Shown here: positions 1 to 8,824 of the stretch, piece by piece
Layout: each line of letters begins with the position of its first letter
How positions within the stretch are numbered: the first letter of the stretch is position 1
Assembly (NCBI RefSeq): GCF_000013605.1
Contig: NC_007908.1
Location: forward strand, 3,968,001-4,032,000
Direction: 5' to 3'
Source: Rhodoferax ferrireducens T118
GTDB taxonomy: Bacteria; Pseudomonadota; Gammaproteobacteria; Burkholderiales; Burkholderiaceae_C
DNA: 64,000 nt
The notes under the pieces: model-generated
The model's database searches: none
Seen by the model: only the letters and a program-made list of their open reading frames with translations
What the model was told of the DNA's origin: nothing
Made by a program: the position numbers and the translations under genes

Positions 1-132
1 CTGCGCGTGCCCACGCAGGCGCAGCAGCAGCTCACCCGGTCCGCAGCCCAAGTCAAGGACGCTGGTCGCGCCGCTAGCCAGCAGTTCGCGCACCACCGTA
101 TCCAGGCGTTCATCGTGCAAGGTGCTTACCAA
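1..132 (-). CDS. SAM-dependent methyltransferase, N-terminal part (cut by window edge)
   Basis: The minus strand reads in frame from a TTG at 132 (or the TTG at 120) to the left edge. The peptide begins LHDERLDTVVRELLASGA and continues into VLDLGCGPGELL, the glycine-rich SAM-binding motif I of class I methyltransferases. The LH-x-x-RL opening just before motif I resembles the start of the methyltransferase domain in Hen1-type 3'-terminal RNA ribose methyltransferases, but about 40 residues cannot settle the substrate. An in-frame TGA at 138-136 limits the start. No ATG is available, so the initiation codon is uncertain. The rest of the gene lies outside the window. Confidence 0.6.
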   Translation of the reverse strand, partial: MVSTLHDERLDTVVRELLASGATSVLDLGCGPGELLLRLRGHAQ

Positions 133-220
133 AGCTCAGTGCCCTCGTGTGGTGACGCTCATGATCTCACCCACTCAAGCGCGGCTTGATCTTTTCAGTA
201 TTGAAAAATTGATGTGGCGA

Positions 221-1714
221 TCACTGGAACGCCACCTCGGCAAAGCTGCGCAGCTTGCGGCTGTGCAACTGGTCCACGCCCTGCTCGCGCAGCAGCTCGA
301 TGGCCCGCATGCCAATACGCAGATGCTGATCCACCCGTTCGCGGTAAAAATGGTTCGCCATGCCGGGCAGCTTGATCTCGCCGTGCAGCGGCTTGTCGCT
401 CACGCACAGCAAGGTGCCGTAGGGCACGCGGAACCTGAAACCATTGGCGGCGATGGTGGCGCTTTCCATGTCCAGCGCCACGGCGCGGCTCTGGCTGAAG
501 CGGCGTTGCGGGCCGTTGTCGGGCAGCAGTTCCCAGTTGCGGTTGTCGGTGCTGGCGACGGTGCCGGTGCGCATGATGCGTTTGAGCTCCGGGCCCTTGA
601 GCTGCGTCACCTGCGACACAGCGGCTTCCAGCGCCACCTGAATTTCGGCCAAGGCCGGAATCGGCACCCACAAGGGCAGTTCCTCGTCCAGCACATGGTC
701 TTCACGCACATAGCCGTGTGCCAGCACGTAGTCGCCCAACTGCTGCGTGTTGCGCAGGCCGGCGCAGTGCCCCAGCATGATCCAGGCATGCGGGCGCAGC
801 ACGGCGATGTGGTCGGTGATGGTCTTGGCGTTGGCCGGGCCGACGCCGATGTTGACCATGCTGATGCCGCTGCGGTCGGCGCGCACCAGGTGGTAGCCCG
901 GCATTTGCGGCAGCCGTGGCGGTACTTTCCCGAGTTCGTCATCCGCCAGCGCCGGGGTGCCAATGCGGCGCGTGACCACGTTGCCGGGCTCCACGAACGC
1001 GATGTATTTGCTCGCCGGGCTGGCCATTTCCTCTTGCCCCAAGCGCACAAATTCGTCAATGTAGAACTGGTAATTGGTGAACAGCACAAAGTTCTGGAAA
1101 TGCTCGGGCGCGGTGCCGGTGTAGTGGCGCAGGCGGTGCAGCGAATAGTCCACCCGTGGCGCGGTGAACAGCGACAAGGGTTGCGGCTCACCGGGATGCG
1201 GCTCATAAGTGCCGTTGGAAATGCTGTCATCCATGGCGGCCAGGTCGGGCAAATCGAACACGTCACGCATCAACTGGCGGCGCTGCGGGGTCAAGGTGCC
1301 TTCGATGTGGTCGTTCTCCGCGAACGAAAAATGCACCGGGATCGGCTGTGTGCTGGTGCCGACTTCCAGCTCGACCTGGTGGTTTTTCAGCAGCAGCGTG
1401 AATTGCTCCAGGTAGTAGTCGGCGTACAGATCGGGGCGGCTCAAAGTGGTCTCAAAGCGGCCCGGACCGGCCACAAAACCAAAACTCAGGCGTGCACTCT
1501 CGGGCGAGTGCAGGCGCGACACGGTGTCGGTCTGGACCCGCACAAACGGGTAGCAGGCGCGCACATGGCCGGGCAAGTCGTCACCGGCCACGAAGCGCTG
1601 CATGGCCTCACGCAAGTGGGTGATGTTGGTGTCATAAATTTCACGGACCCGGGCCAGCGCGGCGGCTGGGTCGGTGAAACTGGCAGGGGCAATGAAGGCG
1701 GGCAAATAGGACAT
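221..1714 (-). CDS. amn: AMP nucleosidase
   Basis: Amn hydrolyses AMP to adenine and ribose 5-phosphate in purine salvage and adenylate balancing. The 497-residue product (E. coli Amn is 484) has the family's N-terminal domain (about 1-190), including the RACYPFVRVQTDT segment, and a C-terminal nucleoside-phosphorylase fold. Seen there are GVGPANAKTI, LGHCAGLR and ALDMESATIAANGF, whose MES motif contacts ribose in this superfamily, followed by LLCVSDKPLHGEIKLPG. I start at the ATG giving MSYLPAF. The open frame runs further upstream, but only antisense to the divergent hydrolase gene. The two divergent genes share a 67-bp promoter region. Confidence 0.93.
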   Translation of the reverse strand: MSYLPAFIAPASFTDPAAALARVREIYDTNITHLREAMQRFVAGDDLPGHVRACYPFVRVQTDTVSRLHSPESARLSFGFVAGPGRFETTLSRPDLYADYYLEQFTLLLKNHQVELEVGTSTQPIPVHFSFAENDHIEGTLTPQRRQLMRDVFDLPDLAAMDDSISNGTYEPHPGEPQPLSLFTAPRVDYSLHRLRHYTGTAPEHFQNFVLFTNYQFYIDEFVRLGQEEMASPASKYIAFVEPGNVVTRRIGTPALADDELGKVPPRLPQMPGYHLVRADRSGISMVNIGVGPANAKTITDHIAVLRPHAWIMLGHCAGLRNTQQLGDYVLAHGYVREDHVLDEELPLWVPIPALAEIQVALEAAVSQVTQLKGPELKRIMRTGTVASTDNRNWELLPDNGPQRRFSQSRAVALDMESATIAANGFRFRVPYGTLLCVSDKPLHGEIKLPGMANHFYRERVDQHLRIGMRAIELLREQGVDQLHSRKLRSFAEVAFQ

Positions 1715-1781
1715 GAGGCTATTGTCCACGGTCTGGCGCTTCGGGTAGAGTGAGAGCATTTCGGGGCCAACAGGAACTCTT

Positions 1782-3221
1782 ATGGCGCAAGCATCGGGCT
1801 GGATCAAACGCGGTTTGCAGATAGGCTCAGGCCTGCTGCTTGCCTTGATGACGCTTGCCATCGTGGCCCTGCTGTACCTGGGCATCCCGCAAAACGCGGC
1901 CGGCATGGCCGCCAAGGGTGTCTGCTCCGCCGCCTTTGTGGCCGGACGCCCGTGGCAAAAGATGCTGGCCGATGATGTGCTGCCCGCCAGCCCGGTACTC
2001 AGCCTGATCAGCATCGCGGTCGATGAAAATGCCCGCAGCGTGACCGCCAGGTTCGCCGGTCTGTTTGCCCGCCAGGCCGTGCTGATGCCGCACCGGGGTT
2101 GCGTGCTGAATGTGACGCCGACCAGCGCCTCCAGAGCGGCGGCAAAGTCCGCCAAGCCGGATGCCGACAAACCGTGGCCACAGGGAGAGGCGGCGCTGCC
2201 CGTTGCGCAATGGAGCCCGGGCGTCGATGCGCTCGCGCTACAGAAGACAGTTGACGAAGCCTTTGCCGGCGCAGGCGATCCAAACGCTGCCAATGCCCGC
2301 GGTGTGGCGATTATTCACAAGGGGCGCCTGCTCGTGCTGCGCACCGCGCCGGGCTTCTCCAGCCAGACGCCCTTGCATGGCTGGTCGATGACCAAGACGG
2401 TCACCGGCATGCTGATGCACAAGCTCGCCGCCGACACGCATCTGTCGCTGGACTCGCCGGTGGTGGACGCCTTCCCGCCAGCGCGCGAGCCGACCTGGGT
2501 CGCCCCCTGGCGCACGGATGGCCGCAAGCGCATCAAGGTATCGGACCTGCTGTATATGCGCGACGGTCTGGCCAGCACGGAAGACTACCAACCCTGGGGT
2601 TCGGTGCCCCATATGTTGTGGGGACAACCCAACAACGTGGCCGCGTTTGCTGCCGCGTCTGCGGCACAAGCGCCGCCCGGCGCGCGCTGGCGTTACCTGA
2701 GTGCCACGGCCAATCTGCTGTCTGGCGTGGCGCGGGGACGCTTCACCCGCGACGCCGACTATTGGGCCTACCCGGCTCACGCCCTGTTTGAACCGATTGG
2801 TGCCACCAGCGCCGTGCTGGAAACCGATACTGACGGCAATTGGGTCGGCTCGTCTTACCTGTGGGCCAGTGCGGGCGACTGGGGCCGCCTGGGCCAACTG
2901 ATGCTCAACGATGGCCGCTGGGGCGACACCCAGGTACTGCCACCGGGCTGGCTCCAACGCGCCGCCAGGCAGTCAACTGCGCAAGGCGAAGGCCGAGGCT
3001 ACAGCGCACAAACCTGGCGCATTGGCGACCCAGTGGCGGGCGAATGCCGGGGGCGTGGCCTGCCGGCCGACACCCTGTCCATGAGCGGCCACTGGGGCCA
3101 GGTGGTCGCCATGGTGCCCTCACGCGCGGCGGTCATCGTGCGTTTGGGCTGGACCTTCAAGCGAGGCCAGTTTGACGCCTGCGCGTTTATTGCGGACATA
3201 CTCAAGACCTTGCCGAAGTGA
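1782..3221 (+). CDS. Membrane-anchored serine hydrolase, beta-lactamase/class C family
   Basis: 479 residues. An N-terminal hydrophobic helix (about 11-34) probably anchors the protein in the inner membrane with the catalytic domain in the periplasm. The S-x-x-K nucleophile motif is SMTK at 202-205, preceded by LHGW. A downstream YLSATANLLSG region fits the Y-x-S/N element, and GHWGQ near the C terminus fits the third box. This fold covers class C beta-lactamases, DD-peptidases and esterases, and the sequence does not single out a substrate. The gene is divergent from amn and followed by gshA after 103 bp, with no sign of coupling. Confidence 0.8.
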   Translation: MAQASGWIKRGLQIGSGLLLALMTLAIVALLYLGIPQNAAGMAAKGVCSAAFVAGRPWQKMLADDVLPASPVLSLISIAVDENARSVTARFAGLFARQAVLMPHRGCVLNVTPTSASRAAAKSAKPDADKPWPQGEAALPVAQWSPGVDALALQKTVDEAFAGAGDPNAANARGVAIIHKGRLLVLRTAPGFSSQTPLHGWSMTKTVTGMLMHKLAADTHLSLDSPVVDAFPPAREPTWVAPWRTDGRKRIKVSDLLYMRDGLASTEDYQPWGSVPHMLWGQPNNVAAFAAASAAQAPPGARWRYLSATANLLSGVARGRFTRDADYWAYPAHALFEPIGATSAVLETDTDGNWVGSSYLWASAGDWGRLGQLMLNDGRWGDTQVLPPGWLQRAARQSTAQGEGRGYSAQTWRIGDPVAGECRGRGLPADTLSMSGHWGQVVAMVPSRAAVIVRLGWTFKRGQFDACAFIADILKTLPK

Positions 3222-3324
3222 GCCCTGGCGCGCGCACTGCCCGCAGGTTCTCGGCAGGTTTGCAGGCAGTGATTCAAAAAAAACTGCCATACTGCCTGCC
3301 GTTTTATAGAGGAAACCAGAGTCC

Positions 3325-4881
3325 ATGTTGAAGTTCACCTGCTGCGATGCAGTCAAGCAATTTTCTGAGCACGCTGCCGCGCCGCTGCTGCGCGGCATCA
3401 CGCGCGGCTACGAGCGTGAGTGCCTGCGCGTTGACCGCAGCGGCACGCTGGCCCAAACCCCGCATCCACTCACGCTCGGCTCCAAGCTGACGCACCCCTG
3501 GATCACGACCGATTATTCCGAGGCGTTGCTCGAATTCATCACGCCACCGTCGCAAGACCCGGCGTTTCCACTGCAGTTCCTGCGCGACATCCATCGCTAC
3601 AGCGCGCAGCAGTTGCAAGGCGAATACCTGTGGGCGGGCTCCATGCCCTGTGTGTTGAGTACGGATCAGGCCATCCCGATTGCCGACTATGGCCCGTCCA
3701 ATGCCGCCCGCTTCAAATACGTCTACCGCGAGGGGCTGGGCCTGCGCTACGGCCGCCAGATGCAGACCATTGCCGGTGCCCATTACAACTGGTCCCTGCC
3801 GGCTGATTTCTGGCTGGCGCTGCAAGACTGCTGCTGCGCCAAGAACGTCGGCCAGGCGTTTGTCAGCGAGCGTTATTTCGGCCTGATCCGCAATTTTCTG
3901 CGTTTTGGCTGGCTGATTCCCTACCTGTTTGGCGCCTCCCCCGCCATCTGCGAATCGTTTCTGCGAGGACACCCTTCGGATTTGCCGGAACTGGTGCCGG
4001 GCACCCGCTACGGCCCCTATGCCACCAGCTTGCGCATGAGCGATCTGGGCTACCAGAACCGGGCCCAGGCCAACCTGCACATCAGCGTCAATTCACTGGC
4101 CGAGTACACGCAGGCACTCGAAGCCGCCATTCGCACGCCCGACCCCTACTATGAACAGCTCGGCGTGCGCGACGGCGACCACTGGAAGCAACTCAACGCC
4201 AATCTGCTGCAAACCGAAAGCGAGTACTACGCTGGCATCCGGCCCAAGCGCGTGGGCCATGATCGCCCGGCCAAGGCCTTGCAACGGGACGGCGTTGAGT
4301 ACATCGAGATGCGCCTGTTCGACCTCAATCCGTTTATCGACATCGGCATCGCCCCGGAGCAAAGCACCTTTGCCGACGTGCTGCTGCTGATGTGTCTGTT
4401 TCGCGACAGCCCGCCCATCACCAGCCGCGAGCAAAGCGAAAACGACGAGAACAAGCACCGCATCGTCAACTACGGCCGTCAACCCGGTCTGCAGCTGCTG
4501 GTGCACAACCGCGAACAGCCGTTTCGCTCGCTGGCGCACGAACTGTTTGACGACATGCAGCCTTTTGCCGACATGCTGGACGCGGCCTACGGTGGCCAGC
4601 GCTACAGCAGCACCATGCAGGGTTTGCGCACGCGCATTGACCAGCCCGACAGCACACCATCGGCGCAGGTGCTGGAAGCCGCCCGGACACAAGGGGGATT
4701 TTTCAACTTTGGCATGCAAATGGCCCGGCAACACACCCAAGCCTTGCAAGCCCAGGCGCTGGATGCGGCCACCACGGCCAAGTTTGTCGCCAGTGTGAAA
4801 GACTCGCTGCAAGCGCAGCAAAAGATCGATGCCGCCGAGCAAGGCAGTTTTGAAGCGTTTGTGGCGCAGTACTTCGCCTGA
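3325..4881 (+). CDS. gshA: Glutamate-cysteine ligase
   Basis: GshA joins L-glutamate and L-cysteine with ATP to form gamma-glutamylcysteine, the first and rate-limiting step of glutathione synthesis, in the cytoplasm. The 518-residue product matches the length of E. coli GshA. Family segments seen include GITRGYERECLRV near the N terminus (the ATP/glutamate site), DYSEALLEFITPP, AGAHYNWSLP and EYIEMRLFDLNPF. The ATG at 3325 follows GAGGAAACC. No gshB lies in the window, so the second enzyme must be encoded elsewhere. Confidence 0.95.
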   Translation: MLKFTCCDAVKQFSEHAAAPLLRGITRGYERECLRVDRSGTLAQTPHPLTLGSKLTHPWITTDYSEALLEFITPPSQDPAFPLQFLRDIHRYSAQQLQGEYLWAGSMPCVLSTDQAIPIADYGPSNAARFKYVYREGLGLRYGRQMQTIAGAHYNWSLPADFWLALQDCCCAKNVGQAFVSERYFGLIRNFLRFGWLIPYLFGASPAICESFLRGHPSDLPELVPGTRYGPYATSLRMSDLGYQNRAQANLHISVNSLAEYTQALEAAIRTPDPYYEQLGVRDGDHWKQLNANLLQTESEYYAGIRPKRVGHDRPAKALQRDGVEYIEMRLFDLNPFIDIGIAPEQSTFADVLLLMCLFRDSPPITSREQSENDENKHRIVNYGRQPGLQLLVHNREQPFRSLAHELFDDMQPFADMLDAAYGGQRYSSTMQGLRTRIDQPDSTPSAQVLEAARTQGGFFNFGMQMARQHTQALQAQALDAATTAKFVASVKDSLQAQQKIDAAEQGSFEAFVAQYFA

Positions 4882-4887
4882 TGGCGC

Positions 4888-6864
4888 TTAGCGCCCGCTC
4901 AGGAATAATTTCTCAAATTCTGCGGCGGGCACGGGGCGGCTGGTCAGATAACCCTGGAACTGGTCGCAGCCCTGGGTTTGCAAATAGGCCAGCTGCTCTT
5001 TGTTTTCCACCCCCTCGGCCAGCACTTTCAGGCGCAAGCTGTGCGCCATGGCAATGATGGCCGTGACAATTTCCATGTCGTCGCGGTGCGCCGGAATATC
5101 GTCAATAAAGCGCTTGTCGATTTTCAGCACATCCAGGGGAAACAGCTTGAGATAAGCCAGTGACGAGTAGCCGGTGCCAAAGTCGTCAATCGCCAGGCGC
5201 ACACCGAGAGCTTTGAGCCGGTCGAGCATCTGGATGGCCTGGGCTTCACGCTGCATCAGGGCGCTTTCGGTCAACTCCAGTTCCAAAAACGCCGCCGGAT
5301 ATCCGGTATCACGCAGCACCTGGGCCACGGTCTGGCTGATGTCACCCTGCAAAAACTGGTAGGCCGAGAGATTGACCGCCAGGGTGAGCGTGGGCAGGCC
5401 CGCCGCGCGCCAGCGCTGACCTTGCTGACAGGTTTCTCGCAACACCCAGTCATCGATTTCGCCGATCAAACCGGTCGCCTCTGCGATGGTGATGAAGCGC
5501 GCCGGCGGTACCAGGCCTTCGATCGGGCACTGCCAGCGCACCAAGGCTTCGGCACCGACGATGCGCCCGCTGGGGATGTCCACTTGCGGCTGGTAATACA
5601 CGCGCAGCTCGCCCTGCGTGATGGCGCGGCGCAAACGCACTTCAATGTCGATGCGCGCACGCGCGGCTTGGGTCAGGCTCTCGGAAAAATACGCAAACCG
5701 GCCGCGCCCTTCGATTTTGGCCTGGTACAACGCGCTGTCGGCCTGTTGCAGCATCAACTCGGGCGTGAGGCCGTTGTCCGGATAAATACTGATGCCCACA
5801 CTCGCCCCAATGCGCACTTCAACGCCGCTGGACAAGCCATAGGGCTCGCTCAAGACACGGATGATGTCATTGGCCACCCGCGCCGCCTGTTCGGCCCCGG
5901 CCACGTCTTCCATCAACACGGAAAATTCGTCGCCACCAAAGCGGCCGACCGTGTCGATGGTGCGCACCTGCTTGACCAGCCGGGTGGCCACCAGCTGCAA
6001 TAACTCATCACCCACCAGATGACCAAAACTGTCGTTGATGTCCTTGAAACGATCCAGATCAAGCATCAGCAGCGCCAGATGCGTGCCGTCCCGCTGCGCC
6101 AGCTCAATGCCGTGCTGCAACCGTGACAGCAGCAACAAGCGGTTCGGCAAGCGTGTCAAGGGGTCGTGGTGGGCCAGGAAATCGAGCTCCAGCTGCGAAC
6201 TGCGCAGTTTGGACAGGTCGGTCAACACCGCCACGTAATTGCAGACCCTGCCGGTGTGGTCCCTGATCACGTCGATGCTGATCAATTGCGGATAAATCTC
6301 GCTGTTTTTGCGGCGATTCCAGACTTCACCCTGCCAATGCCCGCTGACGTTGATGCTGTCCCACATCGCCGCGTAAAACGCGCTGTCATGCCGACCCGAG
6401 CGCAGCAGCGCCGGCGTTTGGTCAAGAACGTCAGCCGCGCTGTACCCGGTGATCTCGGAGAACGCGGGGTTGATGCGCACGATGCGCTGCGCGCTATCGG
6501 TCACCATCAGCCCTTCGCGGGTGCTGTCAAACACCGTGTCGGCCAGATGCAATCCAAGGTCCGACGTCTTGCGCTCGGTGATGTCGCGCACACAAATCAC
6601 GAAAGCCGGTTGTTTGTCCCAGGTGATGGGGGCCGAGCGCAACTCGGCCCAGCCAATGCCGCTGGGGCGAATCAGGTTGATGTCTTGACGGGTTTCGCCG
6701 GAGTGGATCGGCACGGCCAGATCTTTACCCACCAGCTCGCCACGCTCGAACAGGCGCTCGGCGCTTTCATTGGCATAAAGCACCACGCCACGCTGATCCA
6801 CCACCACGATGCCATCGCTGATGGTGGTGAGAATCAATTGAAAATTGATCAGATTTTCTGTCAT
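4888..6864 (-). CDS. PAS-PAS-GGDEF-EAL cyclic-di-GMP enzyme
   Basis: 658 residues without membrane helices. Two PAS sensor domains (about 1-100 and 105-220) precede a GGDEF domain with an intact GGDEF at 310-314 and an RxxD inhibitory site (R301-D304) exactly five residues before it. An EAL domain follows, with EALVRW at 439-444 and the DDFGTGYSSL loop typical of active phosphodiesterases. Both synthesis and breakdown of c-di-GMP are therefore possible. It is the last gene of a minus-strand operon, 42 bp after the REC-KaiB gene, which suggests that it is the output of that kinase/regulator pair. The second PAS closely resembles one in the trp-operon cyclase (shared [14 protein letters not shown]). 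Confidence 0.9.
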   Translation of the reverse strand: MTENLINFQLILTTISDGIVVVDQRGVVLYANESAERLFERGELVGKDLAVPIHSGETRQDINLIRPSGIGWAELRSAPITWDKQPAFVICVRDITERKTSDLGLHLADTVFDSTREGLMVTDSAQRIVRINPAFSEITGYSAADVLDQTPALLRSGRHDSAFYAAMWDSINVSGHWQGEVWNRRKNSEIYPQLISIDVIRDHTGRVCNYVAVLTDLSKLRSSQLELDFLAHHDPLTRLPNRLLLLSRLQHGIELAQRDGTHLALLMLDLDRFKDINDSFGHLVGDELLQLVATRLVKQVRTIDTVGRFGGDEFSVLMEDVAGAEQAARVANDIIRVLSEPYGLSSGVEVRIGASVGISIYPDNGLTPELMLQQADSALYQAKIEGRGRFAYFSESLTQAARARIDIEVRLRRAITQGELRVYYQPQVDIPSGRIVGAEALVRWQCPIEGLVPPARFITIAEATGLIGEIDDWVLRETCQQGQRWRAAGLPTLTLAVNLSAYQFLQGDISQTVAQVLRDTGYPAAFLELELTESALMQREAQAIQMLDRLKALGVRLAIDDFGTGYSSLAYLKLFPLDVLKIDKRFIDDIPAHRDDMEIVTAIIAMAHSLRLKVLAEGVENKEQLAYLQTQGCDQFQGYLTSRPVPAAEFEKLFLSGR

Positions 6865-6906
6865 GGCAACGCTTCTGGCTGCGCCAGTGAACCGGGCGCT
6901 TGCCCC

Positions 6907-7596
6907 TTACAAGACGACGGTGCCCGCGCCGTGCCCGTTTTCGGCCGTGATGGCCGACAGCACCGAATGCATGCGCGACAGATCGCCCAGCAGTTTGAGC
7001 ACCGGCTCCGGCACTTCGCGCACCAGCATCGGGGTGGCGAAAACATCTTTTTCCAGGGCCTTCTCGGGCATGCCCAGCACCTCGACCACGTTGAGCACCC
7101 AAAAGCCCGCCCGGTACGTGGCGGCCAACACGTTGCTGAGCTGATCGACGACTTTTTGAATCTCGGGGTTGACCGACACCACATACAGGGTCAGCGAGAT
7201 CCTGTGGTTGTCTTTGCTCACATTGCTGAGGCTGCGCACCGAGCGTGCAATGTGCCGTATCTGGGTGGATGACAGCGGCTTGTTGGCCAACTGAAAGGTC
7301 ATGCCTTCGGCTTGTGCCTGCTTTAAATCGTCAAGATACTCCTGCGAGAAGGCGGTGACGATGTAGATGTTGAATGTGGGGTCCATGGCCAGCAGACGGC
7401 GCATGGTCTCAACCCCATCAATCCCGGGCATTTTCAGGTCCAGAAAGATCAAATCCGGGCGTTCTTCTCTGGCCATGGCGATGCCTTGCAGGCCGTCTTC
7501 GGCCACGCGCACCACGCAGCCGATCTCGCCGAGCACCAGCTGGAACGAGCCGCGCACGGCCGCGTCATCGTCAATTACCAGGATAGTTTGTGTCAT
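6907..7596 (-). CDS. Response regulator fused to a C-terminal KaiB-like domain
   Basis: 229 residues in two parts. Residues 1-118 form a receiver domain with acidic D9-D11, phospho-acceptor D53 in FLDLKMPG, T81 and K106 in the KPL motif, so it should accept phosphate. After a short linker, residues about 133-214 read like KaiB: LTLYVV, VLNVVEVLGMPEKA, then FATPMLV-x-EVP-x-PV and LLGDLS, matching the KaiB signature (ATPTL, PVR, IGDLS). KaiB is the thioredoxin-like partner of the clock ATPase KaiC and also forms the sensor domain of the kinase SasA. There is no DNA-binding domain. The gene sits 24 bp after a histidine kinase and before a GGDEF-EAL gene. A role through protein contacts is inferred. 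No kaiC is visible in the window. Confidence 0.85.
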   Translation of the reverse strand: MTQTILVIDDDAAVRGSFQLVLGEIGCVVRVAEDGLQGIAMAREERPDLIFLDLKMPGIDGVETMRRLLAMDPTFNIYIVTAFSQEYLDDLKQAQAEGMTFQLANKPLSSTQIRHIARSVRSLSNVSKDNHRISLTLYVVSVNPEIQKVVDQLSNVLAATYRAGFWVLNVVEVLGMPEKALEKDVFATPMLVREVPEPVLKLLGDLSRMHSVLSAITAENGHGAGTVVL

Positions 7597-7620
7597 TGCG
7601 CTTGTCTCATTCCAACGTGT

Positions 7621-8649
7621 TTATTTTGGGTTGAATGTTAGCCGGAAACAGCAGCCTGACTCCGGCAAGTTGTCGGTACTGATGCTCCCGCCCACCTCCT
7701 GCATCAGATGCCTGGATACCGACAGACCCAGACCCGTGCCTTTGCCAACCGGCTTGGTGGTAAAGAAGGGGTCAAAGATTTTTTCGCGAATTTCCTCCGG
7801 GATGCCGGGCCCGTTGTCACAGACGAACAGAATGACCTGGCCACCTTCAAGCCGGGCGCTGATGGTGATGCGCTGCTGGGTCTGTCCGGCCATCGCATCG
7901 CGGGCGTTGAGCAGCAAATTCACCAACACTTGTTGCAGGCTGCCCGCGCTGCATTGGATGGGCGGCAGGTCTGGCGGCAAATCGATCCGAACCTGCACGG
8001 CATTTTTGGTCAGCTCACTTTGGAGCAAGTCAACGGTCTTGTTAACCGTTGGCGGCAGGTCACAGCGCTCTTGCTGGCCTGCGTCAGGCCGAACGAAGAT
8101 CAGCATGTTGGATACGATCTTCTTGATCCGGTCAATTTCGTGCAGCGCCTTGTTCAGCACCTCTTTCGAACTGGCGTCGGTCGCTTTGTCTCTGGCGTGT
8201 TCAACGTAATTCATGACACCCATCAAGGGATTGTTGATCTCATGGGCCACACCACCCACCATGGTGCCCAGGGCCGACAGCCTTTCGATCTGGATCATGT
8301 GCTCGCGATTTTCCAGCTCCTGGCGTGCCCGCTCCAGTCGCAGTGCATCTTCCTGGCGCAACAGGACCAGGGCCCGCTGCTGGTCGTTGTTGTGCTGCGC
8401 CAGCGCGGTTTGTTGATCCTGCAAGGGAAGAAACACCAACAGGTACAGAGCGGGGACTTTGATCAGAATCAAAGCCATGACGGCGACCACCGCCCACAAG
8501 GAATCGCTTGCCTTGCTGCCCGGCACCGACTCCAAGACAACGTTCATGCCCAGATGGATGAACACCTCAGCCGCGATGACCACCAGCACCAGCCGGATGA
8601 CCACGCCAAGCGGGCTCAGACCGGTCTTTTCGAGAATAATTTTGCCCAT
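7621..8649 (-). CDS. Membrane sensor histidine kinase, first gene of the REC-KaiB operon
   Basis: 342 residues. Two hydrophobic helices (about 14-36 and 52-75) flank a short periplasmic loop too small for a classical sensor domain. A coiled coil (about 78-120) leads into the H box GGVAHEINNPLMG with the phospho-accepting H136. The ATPase domain shows NARDAM (N box), DNGPGIPEEI (G1), a DPFFTTKP segment and GTGLGLSV (G2), so all catalytic boxes are present. The next gene downstream is the REC-KaiB regulator, its probable phosphotransfer partner. The signal sensed is unknown. Confidence 0.9.
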   Translation of the reverse strand: MGKIILEKTGLSPLGVVIRLVLVVIAAEVFIHLGMNVVLESVPGSKASDSLWAVVAVMALILIKVPALYLLVFLPLQDQQTALAQHNNDQQRALVLLRQEDALRLERARQELENREHMIQIERLSALGTMVGGVAHEINNPLMGVMNYVEHARDKATDASSKEVLNKALHEIDRIKKIVSNMLIFVRPDAGQQERCDLPPTVNKTVDLLQSELTKNAVQVRIDLPPDLPPIQCSAGSLQQVLVNLLLNARDAMAGQTQQRITISARLEGGQVILFVCDNGPGIPEEIREKIFDPFFTTKPVGKGTGLGLSVSRHLMQEVGGSISTDNLPESGCCFRLTFNPK

Positions 8650-8689
8650 CAGCGGCTCCGGATGATTGCTCGAAAGTTTATATTGAAAA

Positions 8690-8750
8690 TAGCCATAACC
8701 CCCGTCAGATAAGGCTGATAGGCTACTAATTCTATAGCTGTTTAGGGTGG
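8690..8750 (-). repeat. Copy of dispersed repeat family A (about 55 bp)
   Basis: On the minus strand this reads AGCTATAGAATTAGTAGCC, the right half of a family whose other copies lie near 15640, 18513, 46078, 47295, 56784, 59800 and 61912. It lies upstream of the kinase gene in the 175-bp gap before the carboxypeptidase gene, where nothing else stands out. Weak copy. Confidence 0.5.
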
Positions 8751-8824
8751 CTCCGGGGCTGCCGGTGCGGCACCATGGACCTGTCTCCCGTCAAGACAAG
8801 GCGCCCGGCGAAGCCGGTCAAAAA

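Noticed and set aside
122-1753. 543-codon plus-strand frame across the amn gene
   Set aside because: It lies opposite amn, which is supported by clear family motifs; the plus-strand product has no recognisable domain.
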